Below are positions 31,131 to 40,100 of a DNA stretch of 41,452 nucleotides, piece after piece (position 1 is the stretch's first letter; each line of letters begins with the position of its first letter). A program made the position numbers and the translations under genes. The DNA comes from an uncultured Eubacterium sp. (lineage in GTDB: Bacteria > Bacillota > Clostridia > Lachnospirales > Lachnospiraceae): assembly GCA_910584065.1 (NCBI GenBank), contig CAJTZN010000035.1, positions 1 to 41,452 of the forward strand, written 5' to 3'. Below the pieces are notes generated by a model, which saw nothing but the letters and a program-made list of their open reading frames with translations, ran no database searches and was not told the DNA's origin.

Positions 31131-33582
31131 TAGACTGCACACAGTCCGGATGCGTGTAAAAGACATCCTCTTTATACTTATTTGCTTCTTTTACAGAAGG
31201 TACGCCGATAAAAACATCTTTCCTCACGCCGTGCAGTAACCCGGTTGGCGCCTCTGTCAGCTTTTTACTATATACCGTGACGGATCGTAATTTGTACGTA
31301 TGGCAGAACGCGTGCTCTCCCAGCATCCTCACACCTTTGCCTAACGTGATCGACTGCACATTTTCGGCGAGGAAAAAAGAATAATTTCCAATGACTTCCA
31401 CATTGTCTCCCACTACGACTTTCCGAATCTTTTTCTGGGAGGCAAACGCCTTATCCGCTATTTTGTATACCGGATATGACACACCGTTCAGCACAGCCGT
31501 CTTCGGCACCTTGACGACCTGGCTGCTCTTTCCTTTGGCAAAACCGAGCAGCGTCGCCGTCGTTTTCACCGTCGCAGACTTCGCATTTTTCACGGACGCT
31601 ATCTTATAGTTATATGAACCATACGTAAAACGGGTTCCGATCTTTGCCAGCTTACGGCTTATCGTCTTTTTGCACACCGTGCAGCAGTACTGGATCTCCC
31701 CCTCCTGCTTTTTCGTCGGTTTTTTCAGAACCTTTCCTTTATCCCATTCGTGCGCTTCCATGTCCTCCGTCTCACCGCACGAACACTGGACCCAATGATA
31801 CTTTTCGTTCGACATCCAGGCATTTTCTTCAAACGTATGCGTGTGCGCCGGTATGAGTTTGGCAAGTTTTTTCGTCTCCGAAGCGCCGCAGACCGTACAA
31901 CTGCGTCTGGCCGTGCCCTCCTGTGCCGTCGTCGGCGCCGTCTCCTGCTTCCACTCGCCGAACGTATGGCTGAGCGTGGCAGACAGTGCCGGGATCACTT
32001 CCTCGTAACTTTCCCCGCAGTCCTCATCTTCACAATACCGGCGCTTGATCCCGGTTTCCGTGCAGGTCGCCGGCTTGACGATCACTTCCACAAATTCGTG
32101 CTCATGCGGCTCTTCCGGCTCTTCCGGTTCTTCCGGGCCTTCCGGTTCATCCGTTTCCTCCGGCTCCTCGGGGCCTTCAAATGAAAATGGCACGCGGATC
32201 AGGTTCCCACAGACGTCACACAGTATTTCCTCGATACCGTCCTCTTCTTCGGTCGCCTCTTTGATGACTACGCCCTCATTTTCACCAAAATCATGTTCCT
32301 CATATTCTTCGATGGCATCTTCTCCCTCGAGATCGCAGTCCGGCGCCGTACATACCTGCCAGTGCGCTTCCTCATCAAACCGCCATTCCCACACGTGCTC
32401 ATGCGGCGGTGGCAGTTCAAGCCCAGCTGGCTCGCTGGCATAATCCGTCTCGTTCCCGCCATTGACCTGCTCCGCCATCAGATAAACCATATCGCTCTCT
32501 TCGTCGAACTCCTCTGGAAGCGTAAATGTGACCGAGCCGTCACTCTCAAATTCATCCTCTGTCACCTTACCATAATATTTAACGGAAGTATCGCCGTCTT
32601 TATAGTCTCCATCCGTGATCAGCACCGAGATCTGGTTCGCGCCCGTTCCCGTATACGTATACGGGACGGTGATCTCATCCGAATGCCGCTCCACTTCTCC
32701 GGTCTCCAGCGTCTTTCCTTCAGACAATGTCAGCTTCCACTCATGGATCTCCTCAGTATCCACCGGTTCGATCTCCCCGCTTTTTGCCCGGTCCGCCGGC
32801 GTAAGGAACAAAACGCCGGATGCATCCAGATTAAACGCCGGCACGACGCCGTTCTCTTCAAATACAAAATCACGAAAGATCTGTCCGCCGGCCAGTACAC
32901 AGCCGGCGCCCGTATCCGCTTTTGTATAAGCGCTGCGCAGCCACCAAGGCTTTTTGTAATCCGCACCTTCCGGACTCTCTTCATACGAATATCCATAGGC
33001 CGCGTTTGAAAGATCGCTCACATCGAGCAGAAACATGGTATCCCGGTTCAGAGCCGCACTTTTTAACCCTGCCACCTGTGATTCTCCCGCCGGCACGGTC
33101 GTCCGCACGATCCCGGTCATCTCCAGTTCGGAAAAATCGGCCTTGCCAAAAAATCCATCCTTTGAGCGCAGCCAGGCGCGCACATCGCTAGCGCCCCACC
33201 GGTTATCCGCCACTTCCCCGTTTCCATGCTGTCCGGCGTCATCGTTCCCGTCCTCAAACGGCATCGTTTCCAGTATGCGGTCAGACTGCAGAAGGATACT
33301 GTCCTCCGCCGAACTGTTCCCCGCTTCTCCGGTCGTGTCCAGCACCCGCCATTTTATCGGCTTGTCCCCATATTTCCCATAATATACATAATCGCCGTTC
33401 CATCCTTTTCCCTCCTGGGGAAGCGACGGAGAATCCAGACAGGAAACGCCGAGACTGACCGTCTGGTCAGGCTCGGACGCCCTCGCCCGGCCCCCGAATA
33501 TACCATTGAACAATAATGCCGCACTTACGGCCGCGAACGATACAGCTAGCACCGCACCTTTTTTTATACCTTTCTTTTTCAT
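31120..33582 (-). CDS. Secreted DUF6273 / Cys-His repeat / leucine-rich-repeat surface protein
   Basis: 820 aa. Signal peptide at residues 1-36 (ending ARA). Residues about 58-255 fit DUF6273 (YVYYGKYGDKPIKWRVLD, NRWGASDVRAWL, PWWLRSAY). Next is an acidic region with a Pro-Glu linker (EEPEEPEEPHEHE). Several short repeats with HxH-W-H-C-C spacing (CTVCGASETKKLAKL, CSCGETEDMEAHEW) may bind metal. The C-terminus (about 690-790) has BspA-type leucine-rich repeats (YPVYKIADKAFASQKKI). It is exported and probably on the cell surface. No enzyme motif found. Own promoter at 33646-33674; GAGGG site before the ATG. Confidence 0.82.
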   Translation of the reverse strand: MKKKGIKKGAVLAVSFAAVSAALLFNGIFGGRARASEPDQTVSLGVSCLDSPSLPQEGKGWNGDYVYYGKYGDKPIKWRVLDTTGEAGNSSAEDSILLQSDRILETMPFEDGNDDAGQHGNGEVADNRWGASDVRAWLRSKDGFFGKADFSELEMTGIVRTTVPAGESQVAGLKSAALNRDTMFLLDVSDLSNAAYGYSYEESPEGADYKKPWWLRSAYTKADTGAGCVLAGGQIFRDFVFEENGVVPAFNLDASGVLFLTPADRAKSGEIEPVDTEEIHEWKLTLSEGKTLETGEVERHSDEITVPYTYTGTGANQISVLITDGDYKDGDTSVKYYGKVTEDEFESDGSVTFTLPEEFDEESDMVYLMAEQVNGGNETDYASEPAGLELPPPHEHVWEWRFDEEAHWQVCTAPDCDLEGEDAIEEYEEHDFGENEGVVIKEATEEEDGIEEILCDVCGNLIRVPFSFEGPEEPEETDEPEGPEEPEEPEEPHEHEFVEVIVKPATCTETGIKRRYCEDEDCGESYEEVIPALSATLSHTFGEWKQETAPTTAQEGTARRSCTVCGASETKKLAKLIPAHTHTFEENAWMSNEKYHWVQCSCGETEDMEAHEWDKGKVLKKPTKKQEGEIQYCCTVCKKTISRKLAKIGTRFTYGSYNYKIASVKNAKSATVKTTATLLGFAKGKSSQVVKVPKTAVLNGVSYPVYKIADKAFASQKKIRKVVVGDNVEVIGNYSFFLAENVQSITLGKGVRMLGEHAFCHTYKLRSVTVYSKKLTEAPTGLLHGVRKDVFIGVPSVKEANKYKEDVFYTHPDCVQSKKK

Positions 33583-33645
33583 GTATCCCTCATGCCCTTT
33601 CCAAATTATTTTTGAACCAATAGGTCGCTCACCACCCTCTTCTCT

Positions 33646-33674
33646 ATTATATGGTAAAAAGGCAGATCATTCAA
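33646..33674 (-). promoter_or_regulatory. Promoter of the DUF6273 surface protein gene
   Basis: Minus-strand -35 TTGAAT (33669-33674), 17-bp spacer, consensus -10 TATAAT (33646-33651). Confidence 0.8.
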
Positions 33675-33683
33675 GACTTATTT

Positions 33684-33990
33684 TTACCGTTCGTATTTTC
33701 TTCTGTACTCCCGCGGGGAACAACCGGTATTCTTTTTAAACTGCCGGCTGAAATGCTCCACATTTTTGTAGCCGCAGCTGATCGCGATCGTATGGATCGG
33801 CACAGTACTGTGTTTTAAATAATCTTTTGCCAGGCCAATCCTCATCTGGATCACGTCATCCATGCACGTCACGCCAAACATGCTGCGGTAGCGCGTGTGG
33901 AGATAACCGGTACTGACGTGGAGCATATTGGCCATATACGGCACCGTCCAGTCAAAGCCGGGATCATTTTTAATGTTCAGCCGGAGCGCG
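33684..33990 (-). pseudogene. AraC-family regulator, 5'-truncated remnant
   Basis: Only the C-terminal DNA-binding part remains: about 100 codons with the AraC signature (NPGF-like DPGFDWTVPYMANMLHVS, then AISCGYKNVEHFSRQFKKN and TGCSPREYRRKY), ending at 33684. In frame upstream a TAA stop is met at about 33994-33996, just past the end of the homology, and no sensory domain exists. A GTG at 33944 could still start an 86-aa fragment, but this would cut into the first helix-turn-helix. The break at about 33990 coincides with the start of the BIG2 remnant on the other strand. Confidence 0.8.
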
Positions 33991-34078
33991 AACCATTACG
34001 GGGAAGAAAAAGGGTAACGTCAAAATACGGGCGATCTGCGGAAACAAGTCAGCTACGATGAATATTGAGGTTCAATAA
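33986..34078 (+). pseudogene. C-terminal stub of a BIG2 (Ig-like) protein
   Basis: Plus-strand codons 33992-34078 read TITGKKKGNVKIRAICGNKS and then ATMNIEVQ-stop, the classic last strands of a BIG2 domain (G-K-VTG, KKSATVNV). No start codon or upstream part exists; it begins where the AraC homology ends. It is followed by a hairpin at 34105-34131 and a T-run that would serve as its terminator. Confidence 0.7.
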
Positions 34079-34130
34079 CCTACTTATTCTCCTTTTAATT
34101 TATTTAGGGAGAGGCACTAACCACGCCTCT
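34063..34130. repeat. Direct repeat, left copy (16 + 50 bp)
   Basis: Contains TATTGAGGTTCAATAA (34063-34078) and a 50-bp block (34081-34130) identical to 37049-37098. The block ends in an inverted repeat (GGGAGAGGC / GCCTCT...) that, with the following CCCGCTTTTT, makes a good plus-strand terminator. The 16-mer and 50-mer are 2 bases apart here, against 36 bases in the right copy. Confidence 0.92.
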
Positions 34131-34195
34131 CCCGCTTTTTAAACGGTTTTTCCAACGTTTTTTTATTAACCGCCGGACGGCATGAACACCTTCTT

Positions 34196-35530
34196 TTATG
34201 CGTAGTGATACTTCTCTCTGTTCTGATGAAGAAAAACTAATGCTACAACCATAGTGATTAGCTCTGCTATCGGTACTGCAAGCCATACCCCTGTTACGCC
34301 CCAAATATTTGGCAATGTAGAGAGCAGCACTGTAATCAGTCCGAAAGTCCGCAGGAACGACAAAATTGCTGACAGCTTCCCATTTGATAATGCTGTAAAT
34401 GTGGCAGAGGTAAAAATGTTCAGCCCGCAAAACAAAAAGCTAAAGGGAAAAATCAAAAATCCGTTTCGTGCAATTTCATAAACAGGCGTTCCCTTTTCTG
34501 CAAAAATACCAACCAATGGCGAACCAAAAATAAAAGCTACTGCAAAAACAGTGACCGAAACAAAGACAATGAACCGCATACAAATAGAAAATACATTCTT
34601 TAGCTGTTTTTCGTCCTGCTTCCCATAGTTATAGCTGATAACAGGGGCTACTCCCATAGAAAAACCTATGTAAAGGGCACTCAATAAAAATTGTGTATAG
34701 ATAATGATTGTGATTGCCGCAACTCCATTTTCTCCAAGCAGTTTCATCATAATCCAGTTAAAAAGGAATGTTGTAACCGCTGTTGCCGCCTGACTTACCA
34801 TTTCCGAGAAACCATTGTTACAGCTTTCAGCCAATACGGAAATATCTTTGACTGGCTTCCTAAAATGCAGACTGCCTCTCTTTGCGGAAAAGAACCATAA
34901 TCCAATCACCGCCGGTATCATATAACCAATTCCCGTACCAAGAGCCGCCCCCTTAATGCCCATGTGAAGCGGCACCATAAAAATAAAGTCCAGTAAAATA
35001 TTTACGATTCCTGCGCTTACTCCAAGCACCATACCCATTCCGGGGCGTCCCGCTGTGACGATAAGATTTTGAAAAAGCACTTGCAGGATACTTGCGGGCG
35101 TGAATAACAGCAGGATAAAAAGGTATTCTTTACAGTATGGAAATAGAATACTGCTTGCTCCAAGTCCCCATACAATCCTGTCAATAAAAACCGTTCCCAA
35201 CACTGCAATCAATACACCTAACAAAATGCCCGCTGAAATAATCAGCGTAAAATCCTGTGCCGCCCTTGTATGTTCTCCTGCTCCCATTTTGCGCGCGATG
35301 ATAGCGCTACCTCCTGTTGCTAGCATAGTTCCAAGACCGACAATCAGATTGATAACAGGGCAGACGATATTCAATGCCGAAAGTGCATTTGTATCTACAA
35401 ATCGTGCTACAAAAAATGTGTCAACGACTGTATACAGCCCCATGAATATCATCGTCAAAATTGTCGGAAATCCAAATTTCAGCAATGATTTTATTGTAAA
35501 GTCCTGTGATAGTGGATTTTGGTCACTCAT
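34196..35530 (-). CDS. MATE family multidrug efflux transporter
   Basis: 444 aa from the ATG at 35530, which overlaps the AraC-GNAT stop by 8 bases and has GGAGGG upstream; longer in-frame starts lie inside that gene. About twelve membrane helices in two similar halves, typical MatE length. Family features include FGFPTILTMIFMGLYTVVDTFFV, ALNIVCPVINLIVGLGTMLATGGSAIIARKMGAGE and, in the second half, MGVAPVISYNYG. MATE pumps export cationic drugs or metabolites with Na+ or H+; the substrate is unknown. The base composition is visibly more A+T-rich than the housekeeping genes to the left, in line with transfer as a cassette. Confidence 0.93.
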   Translation of the reverse strand: MSDQNPLSQDFTIKSLLKFGFPTILTMIFMGLYTVVDTFFVARFVDTNALSALNIVCPVINLIVGLGTMLATGGSAIIARKMGAGEHTRAAQDFTLIISAGILLGVLIAVLGTVFIDRIVWGLGASSILFPYCKEYLFILLLFTPASILQVLFQNLIVTAGRPGMGMVLGVSAGIVNILLDFIFMVPLHMGIKGAALGTGIGYMIPAVIGLWFFSAKRGSLHFRKPVKDISVLAESCNNGFSEMVSQAATAVTTFLFNWIMMKLLGENGVAAITIIIYTQFLLSALYIGFSMGVAPVISYNYGKQDEKQLKNVFSICMRFIVFVSVTVFAVAFIFGSPLVGIFAEKGTPVYEIARNGFLIFPFSFLFCGLNIFTSATFTALSNGKLSAILSFLRTFGLITVLLSTLPNIWGVTGVWLAVPIAELITMVVALVFLHQNREKYHYA

Positions 35531-36380
35531 TGTCCCCGCCCTCCGATTTTTCTCTGTGAAGTATAAACCGCTGTGTCGGATAGCCAAACTCAATTAACAA
35601 TTCCGCTTCGGCAAAGCCAAGACTTCCCCATATCTCCCGATAGCCTGTATCCGCCTTGTCACCCTCCCGAAAAGTCGTCACGCTAATCTGTGCGGAATGC
35701 GCAAGCTCATACAATGCTTTTTCACAAAATGCTTTCGCTATCCCTCTTTTCCGATACTGCGGGTGTACCCCAAAGAAATCAATGCTCCCCGTCATCTCGT
35801 TAAATGCCATAATTCCGATTGCCGTATCAGCGTCTTTCAAAATCAATGCCCGCTTATTTTTGATATACTCCTGTAACTGTGCAAGGTATTGTTTTTCGTC
35901 CAAGTGCGGGAAACCGTCAATGACAAGGTGAACCAGTTCTATCCATTTGGGTATATCCTCCTGTGTTGCAAAGACGATTTTATCCTGCCATTCTTTTTCC
36001 TCTAAATTTGTAGGATTTTCATTCAAGACATATCTTAGCTGCAATGGATAAAATTCTTCTTCCTCCCTGTACCTGTTAGGGGATTTTTTATACATGGCTT
36101 TGAAAATATCCGTAAAGGACTGCTGGCTCTCATATCCGGCAGAAAGCGCAATTTCAAGGATTGGTCTGTCGGAAAGAACAAGCAGTTTTGCGGCTTCGGT
36201 CAACTGGCGGCGTTGTACATAATCATGGATTGTCAACCCTACCGTATCTGTAAACATTCGGTGCAAATGATATTTTGAATAATGTACAGCCCCCGCAACT
36301 GTTTCCAAGTCCAGTTTTTCGTGCAGGTGGCTTTCAATATAGTCGATTGCTGCCATTACATTTTTGATATTCCCCGGCAT
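35523..36380 (-). CDS. AraC-type regulator fused to a GNAT acetyltransferase domain
   Basis: 285 aa. Residues 1-105 are an AraC DNA-binding domain with two helix-turn-helix units (DLETVAGAVHYSKYHLHRMF, LSAGYESQQSFTDIFK). Residues about 130-275 form a GNAT fold with the acetyl-CoA motif PQYRKRGIAKAF. The regulator/acetyltransferase fusion overlaps the efflux gene, so it probably senses a compound and switches on the pump; whether the GNAT part modifies a drug or only binds a ligand is open. GGAGG site 8 bases before the ATG; extended -10 promoter at 36405. Confidence 0.92.
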   Translation of the reverse strand: MPGNIKNVMAAIDYIESHLHEKLDLETVAGAVHYSKYHLHRMFTDTVGLTIHDYVQRRQLTEAAKLLVLSDRPILEIALSAGYESQQSFTDIFKAMYKKSPNRYREEEEFYPLQLRYVLNENPTNLEEKEWQDKIVFATQEDIPKWIELVHLVIDGFPHLDEKQYLAQLQEYIKNKRALILKDADTAIGIMAFNEMTGSIDFFGVHPQYRKRGIAKAFCEKALYELAHSAQISVTTFREGDKADTGYREIWGSLGFAEAELLIEFGYPTQRFILHREKSEGGDNE

Positions 36381-36404
36381 TGCAGCTTCCTCCTTTCTCC
36401 TTGC

Positions 36405-36410
36405 ATTATA
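36405..36410 (-). promoter_or_regulatory. Extended -10 promoter of the AraC-GNAT/MATE operon
   Basis: Minus-strand TGC-TATAAT with no good -35; a weak -35 is typical of promoters that need an activator, such as an AraC protein acting on its own gene. Confidence 0.5.
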
Positions 36411-36593
36411 GCAGGATATTTTATTCCGTTTTTCATATATCTTGCGGTTTTAAGAACAAATATTTACCAGTATGCAACAGTCCACTCCAATCGGAAAGAT
36501 TTTTAGAACTTTCTGTTTTCAACTTTGTGGGTGAAATCAATTTCCTCTCTGCCGCGCAACCGAAGCGACAAGGCGCATAGAAACTCAGAAAGA

Positions 36594-36624
36594 CGGTACA
36601 GCCCTTAAAATCAGGGCTATACCG
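36594..36624 (-). terminator. Terminator after the 58-aa gene
   Basis: Stem CGGTATAGCCCT with its complement (one internal mismatch) and a 7-base loop, followed on the minus strand by TCTTTCT. It lies between the 58-aa gene and the AraC-GNAT gene. Confidence 0.7.
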
Positions 36625-36673
36625 CCTAATCTGAAATTACTTCCCTCTAACCGTAAACATTTCGTTTTTTTGG

Positions 36674-36850
36674 TTAATTATTTGTAGCAACTGGAGGTTT
36701 TTGGTATAATTTACGCTCAATACACTTTTTTTCAAAAGCAATCTGCTCTTTGAGTTTTTCATACCCTCCATCTTTGTCTGCGATTTCTAAACGTTCTAAC
36801 AAATCTAAAACATTAAATAAATTGACATTGATTTCTTTTTCTCCCGGCAT
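36674..36850 (-). CDS. Small 58-aa protein of the cassette, function unknown
   Basis: Starts at ATG 36850 with AGAGGTG upstream and a well-formed promoter (36887-36915); stops at TAA 36674. The protein (MPGEKEINVNLFNVLDLLER at the N-terminus, GGYEKLKEQIAFEKKCIERK later) is highly charged and predicted helical, with no membrane segment or signal peptide. It resembles the small accessory proteins of Firmicute mobile elements, but I cannot name a family with confidence. Own promoter and terminator make it a separate unit. Confidence 0.72.
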   Translation of the reverse strand: MPGEKEINVNLFNVLDLLERLEIADKDGGYEKLKEQIAFEKKCIERKLYQKPPVATNN

Positions 36851-36886
36851 ATACTCACCTCTTTTCTTTTTGTGTTGCTACATAAT

Positions 36887-36915
36887 ATTATAAGATATAA
36901 TATGTAAGGTGTAAA
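36887..36915 (-). promoter_or_regulatory. Promoter of the 58-aa gene
   Basis: Minus-strand -35 TTTACA (36910-36915), 17-bp spacer, consensus -10 TATAAT (36887-36892). Confidence 0.8.
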
Positions 36916-36996
36916 GCCTTTATTAAATTATCAAGGTACATGTGGTTAAAAAGAAGAAAGCAAACCGTGTTCTGAAAGCGGCTAAAAAATCCGCCG

Positions 36997-37098
36997 TATT
37001 GAGGTTCAATAAGACGCCGCTTTTGCCATTGTAAAGCGGCGTCTGCCTTACTTATTCTCCTTTTAATTTATTTAGGGAGAGGCACTAACCACGCCTCT
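36997..37098. repeat. Direct repeat, right copy (16 + 50 bp) with an intervening hairpin
   Basis: TATTGAGGTTCAATAA (36997-37012) and the 50-bp block (37049-37098) repeat the left copy exactly. Between them is a 36-base stretch with a 12-bp hairpin (37012-37044) that the left copy lacks. The right end stops 3 bases before the stop codon of the fibronectin-III protein. Confidence 0.92.
37012..37044. terminator. 12-bp hairpin within the right repeat copy
   Basis: AGACGCCGCTTT pairs perfectly with AAAGCGGCGTCT around a 9-base loop. There is no T-run, so its role (terminator, element end or recombination site) is uncertain. Confidence 0.5.
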
Positions 37099-37101
37099 TC
37101 C

Positions 37102-40100
37102 TTATCTTTTGATCTTGATACGCTTTTTCTTCCCCCAGCTTCCATAGATCATTTTTCCATTCCGCTTTGTATAAGCGCGCACCCGGAAATAGTACGTTTT
37201 CCCTTGCTTCAAACCTTGAACTGTTACACGAAGGCTCTTAAATTTCTTTTTCTTCTGGCCTTTCATAGAAGATTTCGCGGCATATGCCACTTGATAACCA
37301 ATAGCGCCAGACACCTTTTTAGAAAGGGTAAGCGTTACTTTTTTTCCTTTTCTATTTTTCAACTTCTTAATCGCAGGCTTAGCAGGTTTTTTTCCCTTGA
37401 TTTCCACCGTTGACTGTGGTTTCTCCGTTGATCCTGGCTCGACGGTTACATTCGGTTTCCCCGTTGGTTCTGAAGAAACCGTAGATAATGGGCCTTTTGT
37501 TGGATATAATGGAGCCACTGTATTTGTCGGACTAGGTATTTCTGTGCCCGGACTAGGTGTTACCGCTCCCGGACTAGGTGTTGCTGCGCCCGGACTTGGG
37601 GTTATGATCTCCGGCGGCATAATGAACACGATACCCTTTTCCTCTGACCGGTCACCTATCACCTTTTCTGAACCGACCACCTGATAGGCCGCCATACAAA
37701 AGACATACGCAGCTTTTTCTTTCAAATTATAAAAACGATAACTCTTCGTATCTCCGCCAACGATCGTCTGTCCCGTAATCTGTACTCCATCCTCATAGGC
37801 AAATATGACATATCCGTCTGCCCCTTCTACAGGCTTCCATTGAAGTTCTATGCCGCTGCCGTACATATCCCGGAAGCACGAAAGCGATTGCAGATCCATC
37901 ACGGGCGCAGACGGCGTCAGTGTTGGGCTGACAGGCTGGGATCCCCCTGGAATGTGAATGACGATACTGGCAATATTTGATATATCGCTAAATCCCTCCT
38001 TATCGATCCATGCGTTCACAACATAATAGTATGTCTTCCCCTCTTCCACTCCCTTATCTATGTAGTCTAACTTCGAAGTGTTTCCTACAAATGTAAATTT
38101 GCCATCATCCGAATCATAATAATAGATATAATAATCCGTTGCTCCTTCCACTTCATCCCATGTAAGCAGCACACCATTTTCCGTATTTTTAATAGAAGTT
38201 ATCTCTGGTCCCGGCCGCTTCCCCTCCGGAGCCGTAGTTGGAACCGGCCTTGCACTAGAGGTGGCAACCGGCTCTTTACCAGGTGTGGCAGTGGGTTCTG
38301 CGCTTGCACGAGCCGTCGGCACCGGCTTTTGATACTTAACATTTTTCGCCTCTGACCAGGCACTATATATTTTGTTTCCATCCTTTATAGCATAAGCGCG
38401 TATTTTATACATATAGAATTGGCCATCTGTAACATTTTTGTCCAAATACGCTGTGCTGGCCAGACTTTCATCCCTCAACCCCTGGGTACTGTTGTAAATG
38501 CTAAGCTCATATCCATCGGCTCCCTCGACGGAACTCCATGCCAGTTTCATGCCATCGCTGGCATTTTCTACGATGGTAAATGACGGCGTCGGTAACTCAC
38601 TCACCGCCGGATTCTCATAAGTAGTGATCTCCTTCTTCGCTTCTTCACTGTCAAATCCGTATGTTCCAGTCATGGAAGGCGTCTGGATAAATTCCGATTT
38701 TCCAATCACTCCAAATTGATACTTTGTTCCATTTTTCAGGCCGGAAACCGTGCAGGATAAATTATCCGAACTCATGCTCTGCTTCAAATCCGTCGACGTA
38801 TAAGCCTGCCTTGCTTCATTCCAAATATAGGGGCGCAAATAGTACTTCTCTGCTCCAGAAGCTTTACTCCAGGAAACCATCACGGTATTATCCGAATTAC
38901 AGACAGCCCTGATCTGCGGCGTCTCAACGCGAACATAGGAAGTGGTGACGAAACGCGCGCTGACGCCCTCCCCCCTGCGTGTTTCAATGCTATAATCATA
39001 GGCAACGCCGCCTTCCGCAGTTGTATCAATGAACGATTCCACCGAACCACTCTCATATCTGTCCGCAGCACCTTTTACTACAGTGAGCAGCTCCGCTTCC
39101 GTCTCTCCTGCCCTGCTGCGGTAAATGCGAAATTCCGATGGATTAAAGTACGGATTATAAGGCTTCCAGCTAAGCTTGATTCCAGAAGCAACATTTTCTA
39201 TCGCAGAAAAATATTGAACTCCCTTAAAAAGCCAGCGTTCTATTTTTTCACATCCATAGCTTAAAATCTTGCGGTCATTACAAATCTTATACGAACATAC
39301 GCGGTATTCATAAGGAAATCCATCCGTGTATTCCGACCGGTCCAGATAACTGCATGTGGAACCGCCTTCTACATAAGTAGTCTCATAATCAGTCAAAACC
39401 TCCACGTACCCATATCCTGTATTTCCTGCGTTCTCCTGTTTTTCATTTTTGATGATGCAGTATCCGTCTGCGCCGCTGACCGGCTCCCACTCCAGATAGA
39501 CGCCTTCTTTCTGCAGCTCCACCTTATTTACAGTCGGTACCCCGGCTACCGTGTTTACTCCATGAGACTCAAATGTCCCCTGGCTGTCGATCGTATAGAA
39601 ATACACTCCCTCGTTATCGGAACTGCTGTACCAGACCGCTTTTCCATCTTTCACGATCGGCTTACAGTCCGTAATCTCTCCAGCGGCTGTTTTTGTCTCT
39701 CCCAGCGGCCTGCCCTCCGCATCCACAAACCGATATTTCAGTGTTCCGATCTCATGTGGTATCTGCTTTCCCTCGCGCCAGATAACAAGAAAGCGCGTAT
39801 CATTCATTTTCACAAGCTGCGGCGTGGAAATCTCGACTCCCTCGCCCTCCGCATGATCCGTAAGCCAATACACTTTCGTATTCTCAATGGAGAAATCTGT
39901 TCGGGAAGTGGCCGTCACAAAAATATTGCGTTGTGCGGCCGTCAGAAACGTCTCTTCTTCCTGTTCGATCGAGCTGCCCGCCACGAGATAAGAAGCTTCC
40001 GAACGCTCCAGGCCTCCCAACGACGCCCCTGTATAATTTCTGACATTTCCGCTGGCGTCCTCTCCTCCCACACAGGAAAAGGTAGTGATCTCTTTATTAC

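Noticed and set aside
33684..33944. 86-aa AraC frame as an intact small gene
   Set aside because: Homology continues upstream of its GTG to about 33990 and then stops; the start would cut the first helix-turn-helix. Treated as a remnant.
34104..34430. 108-codon minus-strand frame overlapping the end of the MATE gene
   Set aside because: Runs out of frame within the MATE coding region and through a terminator hairpin; no ribosome-binding site or family resemblance.
36380..36580. 66-codon plus-strand frame in the gap upstream of the AraC-GNAT gene
   Set aside because: No ribosome-binding site or promoter; it overlaps the AraC-GNAT promoter on the other strand. I see nothing else convincing between 36411 and 36593.
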